64,000 bases of DNA from Clostridiales bacterium UBA6114 (GCA_002423435.1 DIWE01000024.1:6670-70669); one strand, 5' to 3'; positions 41,340 through 50,917 are shown, numbered from the stretch's first letter. Numbers and translations are program-made. The notes: a model not told the origin generated them from the letters alone.

Positions 41340-42551
41340 TCAGTTCCTTTTGCGCCGCAGGATCGCCATCGGTCCGACCTTTGCGGGGAGCCTGAGCCGA
41401 AGCTTCATTTCCGGGTGGGGAGCGCTTAAAATCGGGGTTAAATCCCCGTCGTACAGCTCCGTCACAGAAAATTCGCACGCGGGCTTCCGGGGCTCCAAAA
41501 GCTCCAGCGTGTCCCCCTTGAAAAAGCGGTTTTTCTGCGTGCAGAGCGCGAGGGCGTCTTCACCGCAAGCGTCGACGACCGCCGCGACGTCCCATTCCCG
41601 GATCGGGGTCGGGTCGGCGTAATTCTGGCCGACGTCTCCGCCGAAATAAAAACCGGTGTAATACTCCCTGTGGCTGACCTTCAACACCTCCGAGCGAAGC
41701 TCCTCCGGCAGAGGCCCGCGATGCCCCTTCTCATACAGGTCGATCGCCCGGCGGTAGGCGTTTGTCACGGCGGCCGCGTAATAGGCCGTCTTGACCCTGC
41801 CCTCGATCTTGAGGCTATTAAGCCCGGCGTCGGCCATCTCGGGGATATGGTCGAGCATGCACAGATCCTTCGAATTGAACAGAAACGTTCCCCTCTCATC
41901 CTCAAAAACCGGGATATACTGACCCGGGCGAAGCTCCTCGACGAGGCGGTATTTCCAGCGGCAGGCCTGGGCGCAGTTTCCTCGGTTCGGGTCCCGCGAC
42001 GCCATATATTGCGACAAAAGGCACCGTCCCGAGTATGCCATGCACATCGCCCCGTGCGAAAACCCCTCGAGCGAAAGCCCCCTCGGCGTCTTGTCCCGGA
42101 TCTCCCTGATCTCCGAAAGGCTCAGCTCGCGTGCCAAAACCACCCTGGAGGCGCCCAGCGAATGCCACATGCGCGCGCTCTCGTAGTTTACTACCGAGGC
42201 CTGGGTGCTGACATGCACGGGAATCTCGGGCGCGTATCTTTTTGAAAGCGCCAGTACGCCGAGGTCGGAGACAATGACGGCGTCCGCCGAAAGCTCCGAA
42301 AGAAGCTCCAGAAAGGCGGGCAGGGCTGAAAGGTCGCTGTTGCGGGGCAGGACGTTTAACGCGACATAGACCTTGACGCCTCTTTGATGGGCGTATTCGA
42401 CCGCGTCTTTCAGTTCGTTATCCGTAAAATTCGCCGAGGCGGTCCGCATTCCAAAGGCCTTTCCCGCGAGATAGACCGCGTCCGCGCCGAAATGCACCGC
42501 AAATTTGAGTTTCTCCATGTCGCCCGCGGGCGACAGAAGCTCAGGTTTCAT
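41340..42551 (-). CDS. Peptidase U32-like tRNA hydroxylation protein (TrhP type)
   Basis: This 403-residue U32 family protein starts MKPELLSPAGDMEKLKFAV and has the signature EGFSHGAMCMAYSGRCLLSQY plus four cysteines (MCMAYSGRC, NCAQAC) that bind an iron-sulfur cluster. Relatives (TrhP/YrrN-YrrO, RlhA) act in prephenate-dependent hydroxylation of tRNA U34 or rRNA rather than peptide cleavage. It overlaps mltG by 4 bp, comparable to the Bacillus yrrL-yrrN-yrrO order. Only one U32 gene is present here. Confidence 0.85.
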   Translation of the reverse strand: MKPELLSPAGDMEKLKFAVHFGADAVYLAGKAFGMRTASANFTDNELKDAVEYAHQRGVKVYVALNVLPRNSDLSALPAFLELLSELSADAVIVSDLGVLALSKRYAPEIPVHVSTQASVVNYESARMWHSLGASRVVLARELSLSEIREIRDKTPRGLSLEGFSHGAMCMAYSGRCLLSQYMASRDPNRGNCAQACRWKYRLVEELRPGQYIPVFEDERGTFLFNSKDLCMLDHIPEMADAGLNSLKIEGRVKTAYYAAAVTNAYRRAIDLYEKGHRGPLPEELRSEVLKVSHREYYTGFYFGGDVGQNYADPTPIREWDVAAVVDACGEDALALCTQKNRFFKGDTLELLEPRKPACEFSVTELYDGDLTPILSAPHPEMKLRLRLPAKVGPMAILRRKRN

Positions 42552-43684
42552 TGCTTTGCCTCGTTGAAAAGCTTTTCGGCTTCTTCAACGGCTTTATTGT
42601 GCTCCTCGAGCGTTTTTGAGAAGATATGGCTCCCGTCCGGTTTCGCGACATAGAAGTAGTAGCTGCTGTCCTCGGGGTTTAGCGCCGCGAGAATGCACTC
42701 CATTCCCGGGTTTGCAATCGGTCCGGGCGGCAGGCCCTTATGGGTATAGGTGTTGTACGGGCTGTCGATTTTGAGGTCTTCCTGCGTCAGCTGTTCCTTA
42801 TGCCCGACGACGTATTGAATCGTGGCGTCGATGTTCAGATACGGATATTTGCTCGAGGAAAGGCGGTTATATATGACGCCCGCGATCCGTTCGCGCTCGT
42901 CCGGGAGCTTCGCCTCGCGCTCGATCAGCGACGCGATCGTGATCAGATCTTGAATAGACTCCCCGCGCTCCTCGGCCAGGCTGCGCATATCCTTTGTGAC
43001 TTTTTTATTGAAGTTATCGAGGAATTTCTTCAGAACGTTTACCGCGTCGTCGTTTACATAGAACTGATACGTATCCGGGAAAAGATATCCCTCCAGCCGG
43101 TTGTCCGATTCCGGGAGAGCCTTCACAAAATCGTAGTCAAAATCATAGGATTTTACGGCATTATAGAATTGCTCCGGGGTACAGACCAGCTTTTCGTCCA
43201 AAAGCTCCGAGATCTGTTTGAGCGTATATCCCTCCGGTATGGTCACGTTGACCGTCTCGCGGAAGGTCGAGACTCTCTGCAGGGTGTACAGTATGGACCG
43301 GTAATCCATTTTGGAATTAAGCTCATATTTGCCGGAATTTAATTCTTTATCTCCGCCGACCGAAGCGACAAAACGGTCGAACAGAAACGCGGAGCTGATC
43401 ACGTGATTCTTGTCCAGGATTTTTGCAATCTGCCACCTCGTCGCGTCTTCCGGGATTTCGACGACAATCGACTTATCCTCCTTTACGAAGGCAAAGATAT
43501 CGTTTGCCGAGACAATGGCGATCCCCGAGAGGATCAGCGATATCCCGAGCACGACAAACAGATAAATCAGCACGGAGGCGTTGCTGAAGCTGGATTTGCT
43601 TTTTTTACGCCGACGGGAGGGCACGGGCCTCTCGGGACGGTCGTTGAAATCAAAATCAACGTGAAAATCGTTATTATTGCTCAT
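42548..43684 (-). CDS. mltG: Endolytic transglycosylase MltG
   Basis: This 378-residue protein has a positively charged N-terminus, one membrane helix (about 33-55) and a YceG/MltG domain (VEIPEDATRWQIAKIL, then TIASLIEREAKLPDERERIAGVIYNRL with the catalytic glutamate, and PYNTYTHKGLPPGPIANPG). It cuts nascent glycan strands and so sets their length. Its stop overlaps the U32 start. Confidence 0.95.
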   Translation of the reverse strand: MSNNNDFHVDFDFNDRPERPVPSRRRKKSKSSFSNASVLIYLFVVLGISLILSGIAIVSANDIFAFVKEDKSIVVEIPEDATRWQIAKILDKNHVISSAFLFDRFVASVGGDKELNSGKYELNSKMDYRSILYTLQRVSTFRETVNVTIPEGYTLKQISELLDEKLVCTPEQFYNAVKSYDFDYDFVKALPESDNRLEGYLFPDTYQFYVNDDAVNVLKKFLDNFNKKVTKDMRSLAEERGESIQDLITIASLIEREAKLPDERERIAGVIYNRLSSSKYPYLNIDATIQYVVGHKEQLTQEDLKIDSPYNTYTHKGLPPGPIANPGMECILAALNPEDSSYYFYVAKPDGSHIFSKTLEEHNKAVEEAEKLFNEAKQ

Positions 43685-43814
43685 TGGTTCACCCCGCAGA
43701 TTATATTCCTTAGCATATCCGGATTTTAACGGACTTAATTTTTATTTTTGGCTGTGTCAAAGAAAGCATGCGCATCATAGTATGTTTCAGAATCGGAAAA
43801 AGGTGGTGAAACGC

Positions 43815-43919
43815 ATGTCTGGTTTCGGCGGATTTGGTGGCGATGATTGTGGCTGCCTTTGGTGGATCCTCATTATTATCCTCATATTCATACTCATCTG
43901 CTGCTGCTGCAACGATTAA
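43815..43919 (+). CDS. Small YjcZ-like sporulation membrane protein
   Basis: A 34-residue peptide starts MSGFGGFGGDDCGCLWW, has a hydrophobic helix, ILIIILIFILI, and ends CCCCND. The glycine-rich head and hydrophobic tail are the pattern of YjcZ/SscA small spore proteins. AAAGGTGG lies 6 bp before the ATG. CATAGTA at 43775-43781 could be the -10 of a sporulation-sigma promoter. Its stop overlaps the convergent CPBP gene by 4 bp. Confidence 0.75.
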   Translation: MSGFGGFGGDDCGCLWWILIIILIFILICCCCND

Positions 43920-44803
43920 GCCGTCAGCAAATGAAAAAGCGTCCTAGAAATGAATAGCAACATAAACAGCAAAATTCCTGGAGACAAAATTGTTTCAAAG
44001 AGGCCTGCCGGAAAATTCCGGCTGCCTTTTTGAAATTTTTTTATGACCCCTTTTTTTATGAGCTTTTCAAGCGTGGAAAGCGCAAAATAAGAAAACAACA
44101 GAAAACAGAATAAATTAAAAACCAGAAAATAGCTCCACAGCCCGAATGCTGAAAATTTAAGCATCAGCGTATTCATTAAAAGGGAGTAAAGATTATTGAG
44201 ACAGTGCGATATGACGGCCGGCCAGATGGAATCAAGCGTATAAGTCAGGTATGCGTAAAGGCAGCCGGCAATTAAAGGGCCGAAAAAATTATCGGCGGAA
44301 GCATGGATCAGGGCGAAGGAAAACGCCGACATCGCAATCGCAACGGTCGTTCCGAGATGCTCAAAGGAGGAAAAAAACGCGCCTCTCATATAAAGCTCTT
44401 CGGCGAGCGCCGGGACGACGGCCGCCGCCAAAACCGCGAGCAAAATCCCGTCGTCGCCTTTGACGGTAAGCGCGTCGGATACCGGGTTGGGCTGCTGATA
44501 CAGGTTGATGAAGAAGGACGAGAGATAACTCAGTAAAAACGACAGAAAGGACACGGCAAAGGAGGCTTTTAAGACAAATGAGAGCGATTTTCGGTCAAAC
44601 GGCTTAAGCCGCAGCGAAACCGGCTCCTCTTTGGAAAAAAGGATGACAAGGACGGTCGGAATCAAAAAAGCGAACAGCTCCACAAAGACCAAAAGCGAGT
44701 ATTCGTTCTGGGAGACGTCTCCCAAAAGCCTGTACGCGCCGGTAAAAAAAAGGAAGACCAACGCGAGCGAGAAACCGGCCGCCATTGTTTTGCTATGCCT
44801 CAT
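43916..44803 (-). CDS. CPBP family intramembrane metalloprotease
   Basis: This 295-residue protein has about eight membrane helices and the CPBP/Abi motifs AEELYMRGAFFSSFE (glutamates and R of motif 1) and ALIHASADNFFGPLIAG (motif 2 histidine). Family members are Rce1-like proteases with roles ranging from prenyl-protein processing to bacteriocin immunity. It overlaps the 5-FCL gene by 11 bp, so translation is probably coupled. The substrate is unknown. Confidence 0.88.
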   Translation of the reverse strand: MRHSKTMAAGFSLALVFLFFTGAYRLLGDVSQNEYSLLVFVELFAFLIPTVLVILFSKEEPVSLRLKPFDRKSLSFVLKASFAVSFLSFLLSYLSSFFINLYQQPNPVSDALTVKGDDGILLAVLAAAVVPALAEELYMRGAFFSSFEHLGTTVAIAMSAFSFALIHASADNFFGPLIAGCLYAYLTYTLDSIWPAVISHCLNNLYSLLMNTLMLKFSAFGLWSYFLVFNLFCFLLFSYFALSTLEKLIKKGVIKKFQKGSRNFPAGLFETILSPGILLFMLLFISRTLFHLLTA

Positions 44804-45368
44804 TTATGTAGAATACCTCCCCGCCAGATACAATGATATCCATTCCGACGTCGTGTTTTTCGGAAGGGATGGAATCAAACAGGCACGCGCAGGCGCAAAG
44901 GGCGACCTTTGCAAAGCGGGTGCCCTCCAGATAGCGGTCGTAAAAGCCGGCTCCCCTTCCGAGACGGACGCCGTTTTTGCCGCAGGCGACGCAGGGCACG
45001 ACGCACAGGTCGATCTCTTCCTTTTCAACGACCGGGCAGTCGTCCGAGGGCTCCGGTATACGAAAGCGCCCTTCTTTCAGTCCGTCGAGCGACGTTACCT
45101 CCCGCATCACCATCTCATGGCGCCCGATAATCTGCGGCATGCAAAGCCTTTTACCGTCTCTCAATATCCGATGCATCAGCTGCCACGTATCGATTTCAAA
45201 ATCGGTCGACGCATAGCAGCATACGACGTTTGAGCTTTTATACGGCGGCAGCGTCAAAAACACACGCAGTGCGGCGTCCGACTCTGCGCTAAGCGCTCCT
45301 CTTTCCGGTTTTATGCTTTGCGCCAGGCTGCGCGCCTGCGTTTTGCTGAGCGGCACAAGATTTTGCAT
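44793..45368 (-). CDS. 5-formyltetrahydrofolate cyclo-ligase
   Basis: This 191-residue enzyme returns 5-formyl-THF to 5,10-methenyl-THF using ATP. The family motifs are VVCCYASTDFEIDT, PQIIGRHEMV, and GKNGVRLGRGAGFYDRYLE (the nucleotide and folate loop). It starts 3 bp after the DJ-1-like gene stop. Confidence 0.92.
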   Translation of the reverse strand: MQNLVPLSKTQARSLAQSIKPERGALSAESDAALRVFLTLPPYKSSNVVCCYASTDFEIDTWQLMHRILRDGKRLCMPQIIGRHEMVMREVTSLDGLKEGRFRIPEPSDDCPVVEKEEIDLCVVPCVACGKNGVRLGRGAGFYDRYLEGTRFAKVALCACACLFDSIPSEKHDVGMDIIVSGGEVFYINEA

Positions 45369-45371
45369 AGC

Positions 45372-45914
45372 TTAAAACAACATCGCCCTTCTGATCGAGT
45401 CCGCTTTTTCCTTGTCCGCCAACAGCTCGACAAGCTTAAAGGCAAACTCGGAAGCGGCACCCGGACCGCGCGCCGTGACGATCTTCCCGTCGCACACGAC
45501 CGCTTTTTCGGGAAAGACCTCGGCGCCTTTCAAATTGTCCTCATAGCCGGGATAGCAGGTCGCTTTTTTCCCTTCGAGCAGGCCGAGCCTTCCCAAAACG
45601 AGCGGCGCGGCGCAGATCGCCGCGAGGATGCGGTTTTTTTCGAAGGAAAAGCGGACGATGCGCCGAAGCTCCTCGCTTTCATACAGGTGGTCCGCCCCAG
45701 GCTGGCCGCCGGGCAATATAATCATGTCGACGCCGTCGGGCTCCACCTCGCCGAACAAGATATCCGCGACGACGGGCACCTTTCGGCTGCCGAGCACCGT
45801 TTTTTCCGGCCCGATTGCGACGGTTTTTATCGGTATTCCGGCGCGCCGCAGGACGTCGACCGGCGTCAGCGCTTCGATTTCTTCAAATCCTTCCGCCAAA
45901 AACAAATAGACCAT
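45372..45914 (-). CDS. DJ-1/PfpI family protein
   Basis: This protein of 180 residues has the DJ-1/ThiJ fold: VYLFLAEGFEEIEALTPVDVLRRAG, IILPGGQPGADHL and the nucleophile elbow AAICAAPLVLGRLGLLEGKKATCYPG (Cys at about 104). Members are deglycase/glyoxalase-type or chaperone proteins. The start at 45914 is preferred to an ATG 12 bp upstream that overlaps GGAAAGGAATGGTCA. Confidence 0.9.
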   Translation of the reverse strand: MVYLFLAEGFEEIEALTPVDVLRRAGIPIKTVAIGPEKTVLGSRKVPVVADILFGEVEPDGVDMIILPGGQPGADHLYESEELRRIVRFSFEKNRILAAICAAPLVLGRLGLLEGKKATCYPGYEDNLKGAEVFPEKAVVCDGKIVTARGPGAASEFAFKLVELLADKEKADSIRRAMLF

Positions 45915-45979
45915 TGTCGTGACCATTCCTTTCCGTAATCTTGAAGCTCGGATTCTATTCCCCTATGCTTGCGCAAAAA

Positions 45980-46837
45980 TCAGTTGAACAAAAGGTTTAA
46001 ATACGCTTTGTCCCAGTCAAACGAAACATCGGCCCATTCCGCCGCTCTCGCGCAGGCAAACGGCACGCCCCGGCCGCCTTCTTCCGCAAGCATCCACGCA
46101 TCCGCGCCGGTACAGGAGCAAAACCTGCACATCTGTGCCAGGATTTCCCGATATGAGAAGCCGTCTTCCACCAGCAGCTCCTGCAAAACGAGGTTTTTCT
46201 CCCGGACGTACCCGAACGCAGCGGCAGCCATCCGCCCCGCTGCCTCGGCGCACAGCGCCAGAGCGCCGTTCTCCGCAAAATACCGGAAAATCAAAAGCGA
46301 GTCGTCAAGGCTTCGTTTTACATGGGTCCTTTGCCCCATCCGGCTTTCGTAGAGCACCGCGAACGGTTCAAGGTCTGCCTCTGTCATCGGCCGCACGGCG
46401 ACGTTTCCCGCCGCCTCCGAGGCGCTCGATTGCTTTTTGCAGATTAAAAACTTTGGCTCATAGGAAAATTTCCGGTAAAAATCGAAAAGCCACTCCTCCT
46501 GCGGAATCAGGACGGAAAGGGGCCTGCCGTTTTTCCGGTCTTCGGAAAAGGAGGCTTCGAGAAGCGCCGCCATCAGCCCGCGCCTCCTGAATTCCGGCGT
46601 TGTGGCGGCACCGTAAATGTAAGTGGCTTTACATTTGTTTTCGCCGTTTACAAGCTCCGTCGGAAGCATCTGGAGCATAGCCGCGAGGGTATCCCCCTCA
46701 AAACAGAGGAGGGTATTATCTGCCTTCCACACATTTTCAAAAAACCACCCGCCGAAGCTTATGTCCTCCGGAAAGCATATATTCCAAACATTCCTGATCT
46801 GCGGCAGGTCGGAGGCTTTCGCGTACCGGATCGTCAT
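45980..46837 (-). CDS. Tandem GNAT N-acetyltransferase
   Basis: This 285-residue protein has an N-terminal GNAT domain (IRYAKASDLPQIRNVWNICF, IYGAATTPEFRRRGLMAALL with the acetyl-CoA loop) and a second, more degenerate GNAT-like half starting VAVRPMTEADLEPFAVLYES. This two-domain layout is common in clostridia. It overlaps the DUF2156 gene by 4 bp. The substrate is not predictable. Confidence 0.82.
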   Translation of the reverse strand: MTIRYAKASDLPQIRNVWNICFPEDISFGGWFFENVWKADNTLLCFEGDTLAAMLQMLPTELVNGENKCKATYIYGAATTPEFRRRGLMAALLEASFSEDRKNGRPLSVLIPQEEWLFDFYRKFSYEPKFLICKKQSSASEAAGNVAVRPMTEADLEPFAVLYESRMGQRTHVKRSLDDSLLIFRYFAENGALALCAEAAGRMAAAAFGYVREKNLVLQELLVEDGFSYREILAQMCRFCSCTGADAWMLAEEGGRGVPFACARAAEWADVSFDWDKAYLNLLFN

Positions 46838-47733
46838 TCTTTCGGCACCGCCCTGTACTTCATTAAAAGGAACTCGGGATTGTAGGATAACTTCGATTTG
46901 CGAAGCCCCTCAAGCCCCATGTCCTCTTCCCTGTTGATAAACTCTACATTCCGACAGTGCCGCTCGGCAAAAAGGCGGTTGATCATGGGATACGCGCCGT
47001 AGATGGTGTGGTCCGCCTTTTCGATCTGGATATCGACCGTGTCCTCGGACATCTGCGTGCCGAAGGAGTAGGCAATAATTTCGCCGTCGAGATACAAAAC
47101 GCCGGTCAAAAGCGAGAGCTCGCGGCGGTATTTGAGCCCGGCGATCGCCGCGCACCTCTCGCCGCGCAAGCTTTCGTCGTCGCCGCATTCGTTCATGATG
47201 CACCATTTTTTATGGAATTCCAGGACGTCGTCGATATTGTCGTCGTCGATCTCGCGAAACTTATACCGGTCCGCGTTCTCCTTCATAAAGCGGTTGATGA
47301 AATTCCGTTTTGAATGCAGCTTCTTGCCCGACAGGGTAATCAGATCGTTTGCGCGGTAAATGTAATCGGCCTTATCCCGCATTTCCTCAAACGTAAATTT
47401 TCCGGGCATGGCGGCCTCTATTTCCGCCTTGATCTCCGCTGAAATCCCGTAAAGCGGAAAACTCAGGTTGTTTTGAGATGCATGCTCCAGCAAAAGCTGC
47501 AGGCCGTGCGCCATGTTCCCGAATCCGATCGGGGCGAGGTAATGAGGAGTATTCGTGTTCGTGCCGGACTTTACAAACAGGAAATCGTCCGCAAAACAAA
47601 TTTCCGTTCCGAAATATCTTGACCAGATAAAAAGATCGGTAAAACAATGCTCGCACATGCGCGTATTGGTTGCTTTCAGATATCGATCGGCCTCCTTTTT
47701 ATCATCAATGGTAAGCGGTTTAAATTGAAGCAT
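46834..47733 (-). CDS. DUF2156 / LPG-synthetase C-like domain protein
   Basis: This soluble 299-residue protein of the GNAT-fold DUF2156 family has YLKATNTRMCEHCFTDLFIWSRYFG, KLHSKRNFINRFMKENADRYKFREI and NRLFAERHCRNVEFINREEDMGLEGLRKSKLSY; only short parts are diagnostic. The fold is shared with the catalytic domain of MprF lysyl-phosphatidylglycerol synthase, but no flippase segment is present here. It overlaps tmk by 14 bp. Confidence 0.8.
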   Translation of the reverse strand: MLQFKPLTIDDKKEADRYLKATNTRMCEHCFTDLFIWSRYFGTEICFADDFLFVKSGTNTNTPHYLAPIGFGNMAHGLQLLLEHASQNNLSFPLYGISAEIKAEIEAAMPGKFTFEEMRDKADYIYRANDLITLSGKKLHSKRNFINRFMKENADRYKFREIDDDNIDDVLEFHKKWCIMNECGDDESLRGERCAAIAGLKYRRELSLLTGVLYLDGEIIAYSFGTQMSEDTVDIQIEKADHTIYGAYPMINRLFAERHCRNVEFINREEDMGLEGLRKSKLSYNPEFLLMKYRAVPKE

Positions 47734-48403
47734 CCGGTAAATTGCCTCCCAACAGTTTCATTGTCAATTGCGTTATTTCAGACTCAATATCGTCAATTGT
47801 TCGTATTTTTCCGTTTTTTGCGCAGGATATCCTGATCCATTTCCACTTTTCGCAAACGGACAGCGCCGTTTCATAGCATTTTTGAAGATAATCCTCGTCC
47901 GTTTCGTGGATATCGGCGGTTTTGCCTTCCCGGTTTTTTAGGAGCTCCTTTTCAGCTTCAAGCGGCATGTCTAAGAAGAAAACCGCGTCGGGGACCGGCA
48001 GGCCCAAAAGCCGGTATTCAAAATCGTAGAGCCAGTCAAGGTAAGCGCTCCGCTGTAAAGGCTCCAGCTTTGCTCCCTGATGGATCGCGTTTGACGTCAC
48101 GTATCTGTCCGAAAGAATGGTCATCCCCGCCTCGTAGTCCGGCTGCCAGATCTTTTTATAGGATGCGTAGCGGTCCACCGCAAAGAAGGTCGACGCGGCG
48201 TAAGGATTTACATCCCCCGGTTTTTTGCCGAATTCGCCGTTTAAGTACATGCGGATCAGGGACGAGGACGGCTCGTCATACTGAGGAAAAGCAAGGCGTC
48301 TGAATTTGATCCCCATTTTTTCAAGATTTTTCGTGAGCAGCGAAAACTGGGTCGACTTGCCGGAGGCGTCGGTGCCTTCGAGAACAATCAGCTTGCCCTT
48401 CAT
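47720..48403 (-). CDS. tmk: Thymidylate kinase-like protein
   Basis: This 227-residue P-loop kinase has GTDASGKST (about 10-18), the DRY motif in ILSDRYVTSNAIHQGAKL and VFFLDMPLEAEKELLKNREG. It should phosphorylate dTMP. It overlaps the thyX stop by 4 bp; pairing with the dTMP-making enzyme gives a two-step dTTP supply unit. Confidence 0.88.
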   Translation of the reverse strand: MKGKLIVLEGTDASGKSTQFSLLTKNLEKMGIKFRRLAFPQYDEPSSSLIRMYLNGEFGKKPGDVNPYAASTFFAVDRYASYKKIWQPDYEAGMTILSDRYVTSNAIHQGAKLEPLQRSAYLDWLYDFEYRLLGLPVPDAVFFLDMPLEAEKELLKNREGKTADIHETDEDYLQKCYETALSVCEKWKWIRISCAKNGKIRTIDDIESEITQLTMKLLGGNLPDASI

Positions 48404-49176
48404 TTTTTGATTTCCTTTATTTTAGCATATTTTTCGCGCATCAGCTTCTGGTTCCCGCAGCACATCTTCCCCTCCGAACATTCGCCGTAAGTACAGGAGG
48501 GGCCGGCTTTGGCAAACAGCGCGGGGGAAACCTCATAGCAGAGCGCAAGCATTTTCTCGGAAAGCTCCCTGATCTCCCACTGGGCCCTCATGCAGCAGCG
48601 AAGCCTGAAAAAATTATACAGCGAGCGGACGTTCATCGTGAGCATCAGCTTCGTCTCGCAGGCGTTCGGGAGCACGTATCGCGCGTCCTCGATCGCCATC
48701 TTTTCCGCGTCCGTCTTCGCTTTATCGGATGATACGCCGCCTTTGACCAGCCTTTCGTAATGCTTTTTATAGAGGAGGTCCGAAAGCACGTCGTAGGCCG
48801 CCTGATCCTCCTGCATCATTTTCAGGTAAACCTCCCTCGCCTCCGGGACGGCGTCAATCTCGGGAGGGATGACATATTCAAACGAGCCTTCCCTGACATA
48901 CCGCTGCGATTTGACGCTGAACGAGGCGATGCGATGCCTCGTGATCTGCGCAAGCAGCGAGCGGGAAACGCCCTCGACCGCGAAAGTAAAGGATACGTGC
49001 TCAACGGGGCTTTCATGGCCGAGCGACATAAGCATCCGGATAAACCTTTCAATTTTCCCGGCGTCGAGGTCGTCTAAGAGATCCTGCGCCTTTGAAGGGG
49101 AATAACACATCTTCGCGGCCGCCGCGATCAGTTTTTCGGGCTCCGGCGTATGGGCGATCAGAGAAACCTGCATCAT
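48400..49176 (-). CDS. thyX: FAD-dependent thymidylate synthase
   Basis: This 258-residue flavoenzyme makes dTMP from dUMP with methylene-THF. The ThyX motif is RHRIASFSVKSQRY, with EHVSFTFAVEGVSRSLLAQI before it. A cysteine-rich C-terminus (CTYGECSEGKMCCGN) is seen in several clostridial ThyX. It overlaps tagA by 4 bp and tmk by 4 bp. Confidence 0.95.
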   Translation of the reverse strand: MMQVSLIAHTPEPEKLIAAAAKMCYSPSKAQDLLDDLDAGKIERFIRMLMSLGHESPVEHVSFTFAVEGVSRSLLAQITRHRIASFSVKSQRYVREGSFEYVIPPEIDAVPEAREVYLKMMQEDQAAYDVLSDLLYKKHYERLVKGGVSSDKAKTDAEKMAIEDARYVLPNACETKLMLTMNVRSLYNFFRLRCCMRAQWEIRELSEKMLALCYEVSPALFAKAGPSCTYGECSEGKMCCGNQKLMREKYAKIKEIKK

Positions 49177-49907
49177 ATATCCGCGCCACCTTTCAGGGAA
49201 TTTTTTGCCGCCGCAAGCAGAAAGAGCGGAAGGCGCATCATGCGTCCGATCCTTTTAGGCTCCTTAATAAGCCGGTAAAACCATTCCAGGCCCAGCCTGA
49301 TAAAAATATCGGGGGCGCGCTGTACTTCTCCCGCGAAGACGTCGAGCGAGCCGCCCAGCCCGACCATCAGCGCAGCGCCGCTTTCGTGCAGGTGCGCACG
49401 CATGAAGCGCTCCTGTTTCGGCGAACCGAGGCACACAAAAACGACGTCCGCCCCGGAATCCCTGATCGCCTCAAGCGCTTCCCCGTCGCTCTGAAAGTAT
49501 CCGTCCCTGACTCCGCATACCGAAAGCCCCGGATGCTTTGTTTTCAGAAAGGCGGCCGCCTTTTCGGCGACGCCCGGCTTTGCGCCCAGCAAAAACAGCT
49601 TGTACCCCATATTCTTAAGGCTTTCGCAGAGCATTGACGCGAAATCAATCCCGGCGACCTTTTGCTTAAGCGGGGTTTTATAGATTCTGGAGGCATAGAT
49701 CACGCCGATTCCGTCCGGCAAAACAAGAGAGGCATCGCCGATTGCTTCACAAAGCCCCTTGTTTTTCATGCACTCGTAGACGATTTCGGAGTTTGGCGTC
49801 ACGATAAACCCCTTTGTCCCATTCCGGAGCATGTCCTTCACATAACGAACGGCGCCTTCGAGAGTAACATTATCAAAATCAACGCCCAAGATGCGTATTT
49901 TATCCAA
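49173..49907 (-). CDS. tagA: WecG/TagA/CpsF family glycosyltransferase
   Basis: This 244-residue GT26 enzyme has TPNSEIVYECMKNKGL, LPDGIGVIYASRI, FLLGAKPGVAEKAA and CLGSPKQERFMRAHL. In Bacillus, TagA adds N-acetylmannosamine to lipid-linked GlcNAc in wall teichoic acid linkage-unit synthesis. No other teichoic acid gene is nearby, so the polymer made here is unknown. Confidence 0.88.
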   Translation of the reverse strand: MDKIRILGVDFDNVTLEGAVRYVKDMLRNGTKGFIVTPNSEIVYECMKNKGLCEAIGDASLVLPDGIGVIYASRIYKTPLKQKVAGIDFASMLCESLKNMGYKLFLLGAKPGVAEKAAAFLKTKHPGLSVCGVRDGYFQSDGEALEAIRDSGADVVFVCLGSPKQERFMRAHLHESGAALMVGLGGSLDVFAGEVQRAPDIFIRLGLEWFYRLIKEPKRIGRMMRLPLFLLAAAKNSLKGGADI

Positions 49908-49987
49908 ACGAGGACTCTCCCATCGTCAAAGCTATTCATTTTATTTTATCCTATTTCGCCCGGTTCTTCAAGATTTTTCCGTCGGAA

Positions 49988-50028
49988 TAAAAAAACCGCC
50001 CGTCAAATGATCCGGGCGGAATTTTTTT
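49988..50028. terminator. Bidirectional terminator
   Basis: CCGCCCG and CGGGCGG close a 10-nt loop, with an A-run on one side and a T-run on the other. It ends the 50037-50738 reading on the minus strand. Confidence 0.88.
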
Positions 50029-50036
50029 ATGTTTTA

Positions 50037-50738
50037 CTATTTGGGGCAGGGCGGTCTCTCCAGATCGCCGATCCCGTCAAGGGATTCCGGCGGGAAAAAC
50101 TCGTTTACGGGGAATTTGAACTTCTCAAAGAGTGAGCATGGGTCAAGCGACGATCCGGCGCATTCCTTTTCGGGGAGACAGACATCGTATGCAGGCATCA
50201 GGAGCTGTATGTTCCGTTCAAGTTTAATGATGCTGAACTGACCGAGAGTTGCATAGAGTTCCTTTCCTTCGCCCGAGAGTACTATGTCGTCGTCAAAGCA
50301 TGTGCAGATCAATTCCGGGATTTCCGCTAGTTCATTATCCGGGCAGCAGCAATGTTTTTCAACCAGTTTCACGGCCAGGATCACGGGATCCACCACTTCG
50401 ACTACCGCAATCGGGAGATTGGTTCGCTCAAGCGACTGGATATCGTTTGCATTGGGCAGATAGTGGGAGCTGAAAATTTTTGCGGCGCCGTCCGAACCAA
50501 AGAGGACCGTACGTTTATCAAAGGTTGCAAGACCCGATACTTCCTGCGGCCTGCCTACTCCGCAAAACGCGTCGGCAGTGATCTTGTAGAAAAACTTGGC
50601 ATCGACAGTGTAAAAGCCCCTGTTGAAGGGAACTGCCTCAACGTCGATGTAGCACCAGAGCAATTCGGCCTTGCGCGGTTTTACGTTGATTGCCCTGTCG
50701 ATGATCGCCTGCGAGCATCTGGTCGGATACACTCTCAA
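50037..50738 (-). pseudogene. Conserved clostridial protein, 5'-truncated
   Basis: The 233-residue frame begins with TTG and no good ribosome site. It contains RVYPTRCSQAIIDRAINVK, VPFNRGFYTVD, GVGRPQEVSGLATFDKRTVLFGS-type segments and a KCCCPDN-like cysteine cluster, a family widespread in clostridia and perhaps spore-associated. Family-like sequence continues upstream as DEYSADKECLQDL to a stop at 50775-50777, so the N-terminus is missing. The SOS cassette begins 160 bp away. It is either a truncated remnant or needs recoding to be expressed. Confidence 0.65.
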
Positions 50739-50882
50739 GTCCTGCAGGCATTCCTTATCAGCACTGTATTCATCTTATAGGATTCAGGTTTACAGTTCCA
50801 TTCCCGTGCTGGCCCTCCAAACTCCATTAGGCTATAGATTGCTAGTCGATATACGGCGCATTTCTTTACCAAACATTCCCGC

Positions 50883-50912
50883 TTGAATATTTTATAACTT
50901 GCTGCATATAAT
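50883..50912 (+). promoter_or_regulatory. Promoter of the SOS cassette
   Basis: TTGAAT (50883-50888), 18 bp, TATAAT (50907-50912). The LexA box follows 5 bp after the -10. Confidence 0.8.
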
Positions 50913-50917
50913 AAGAC

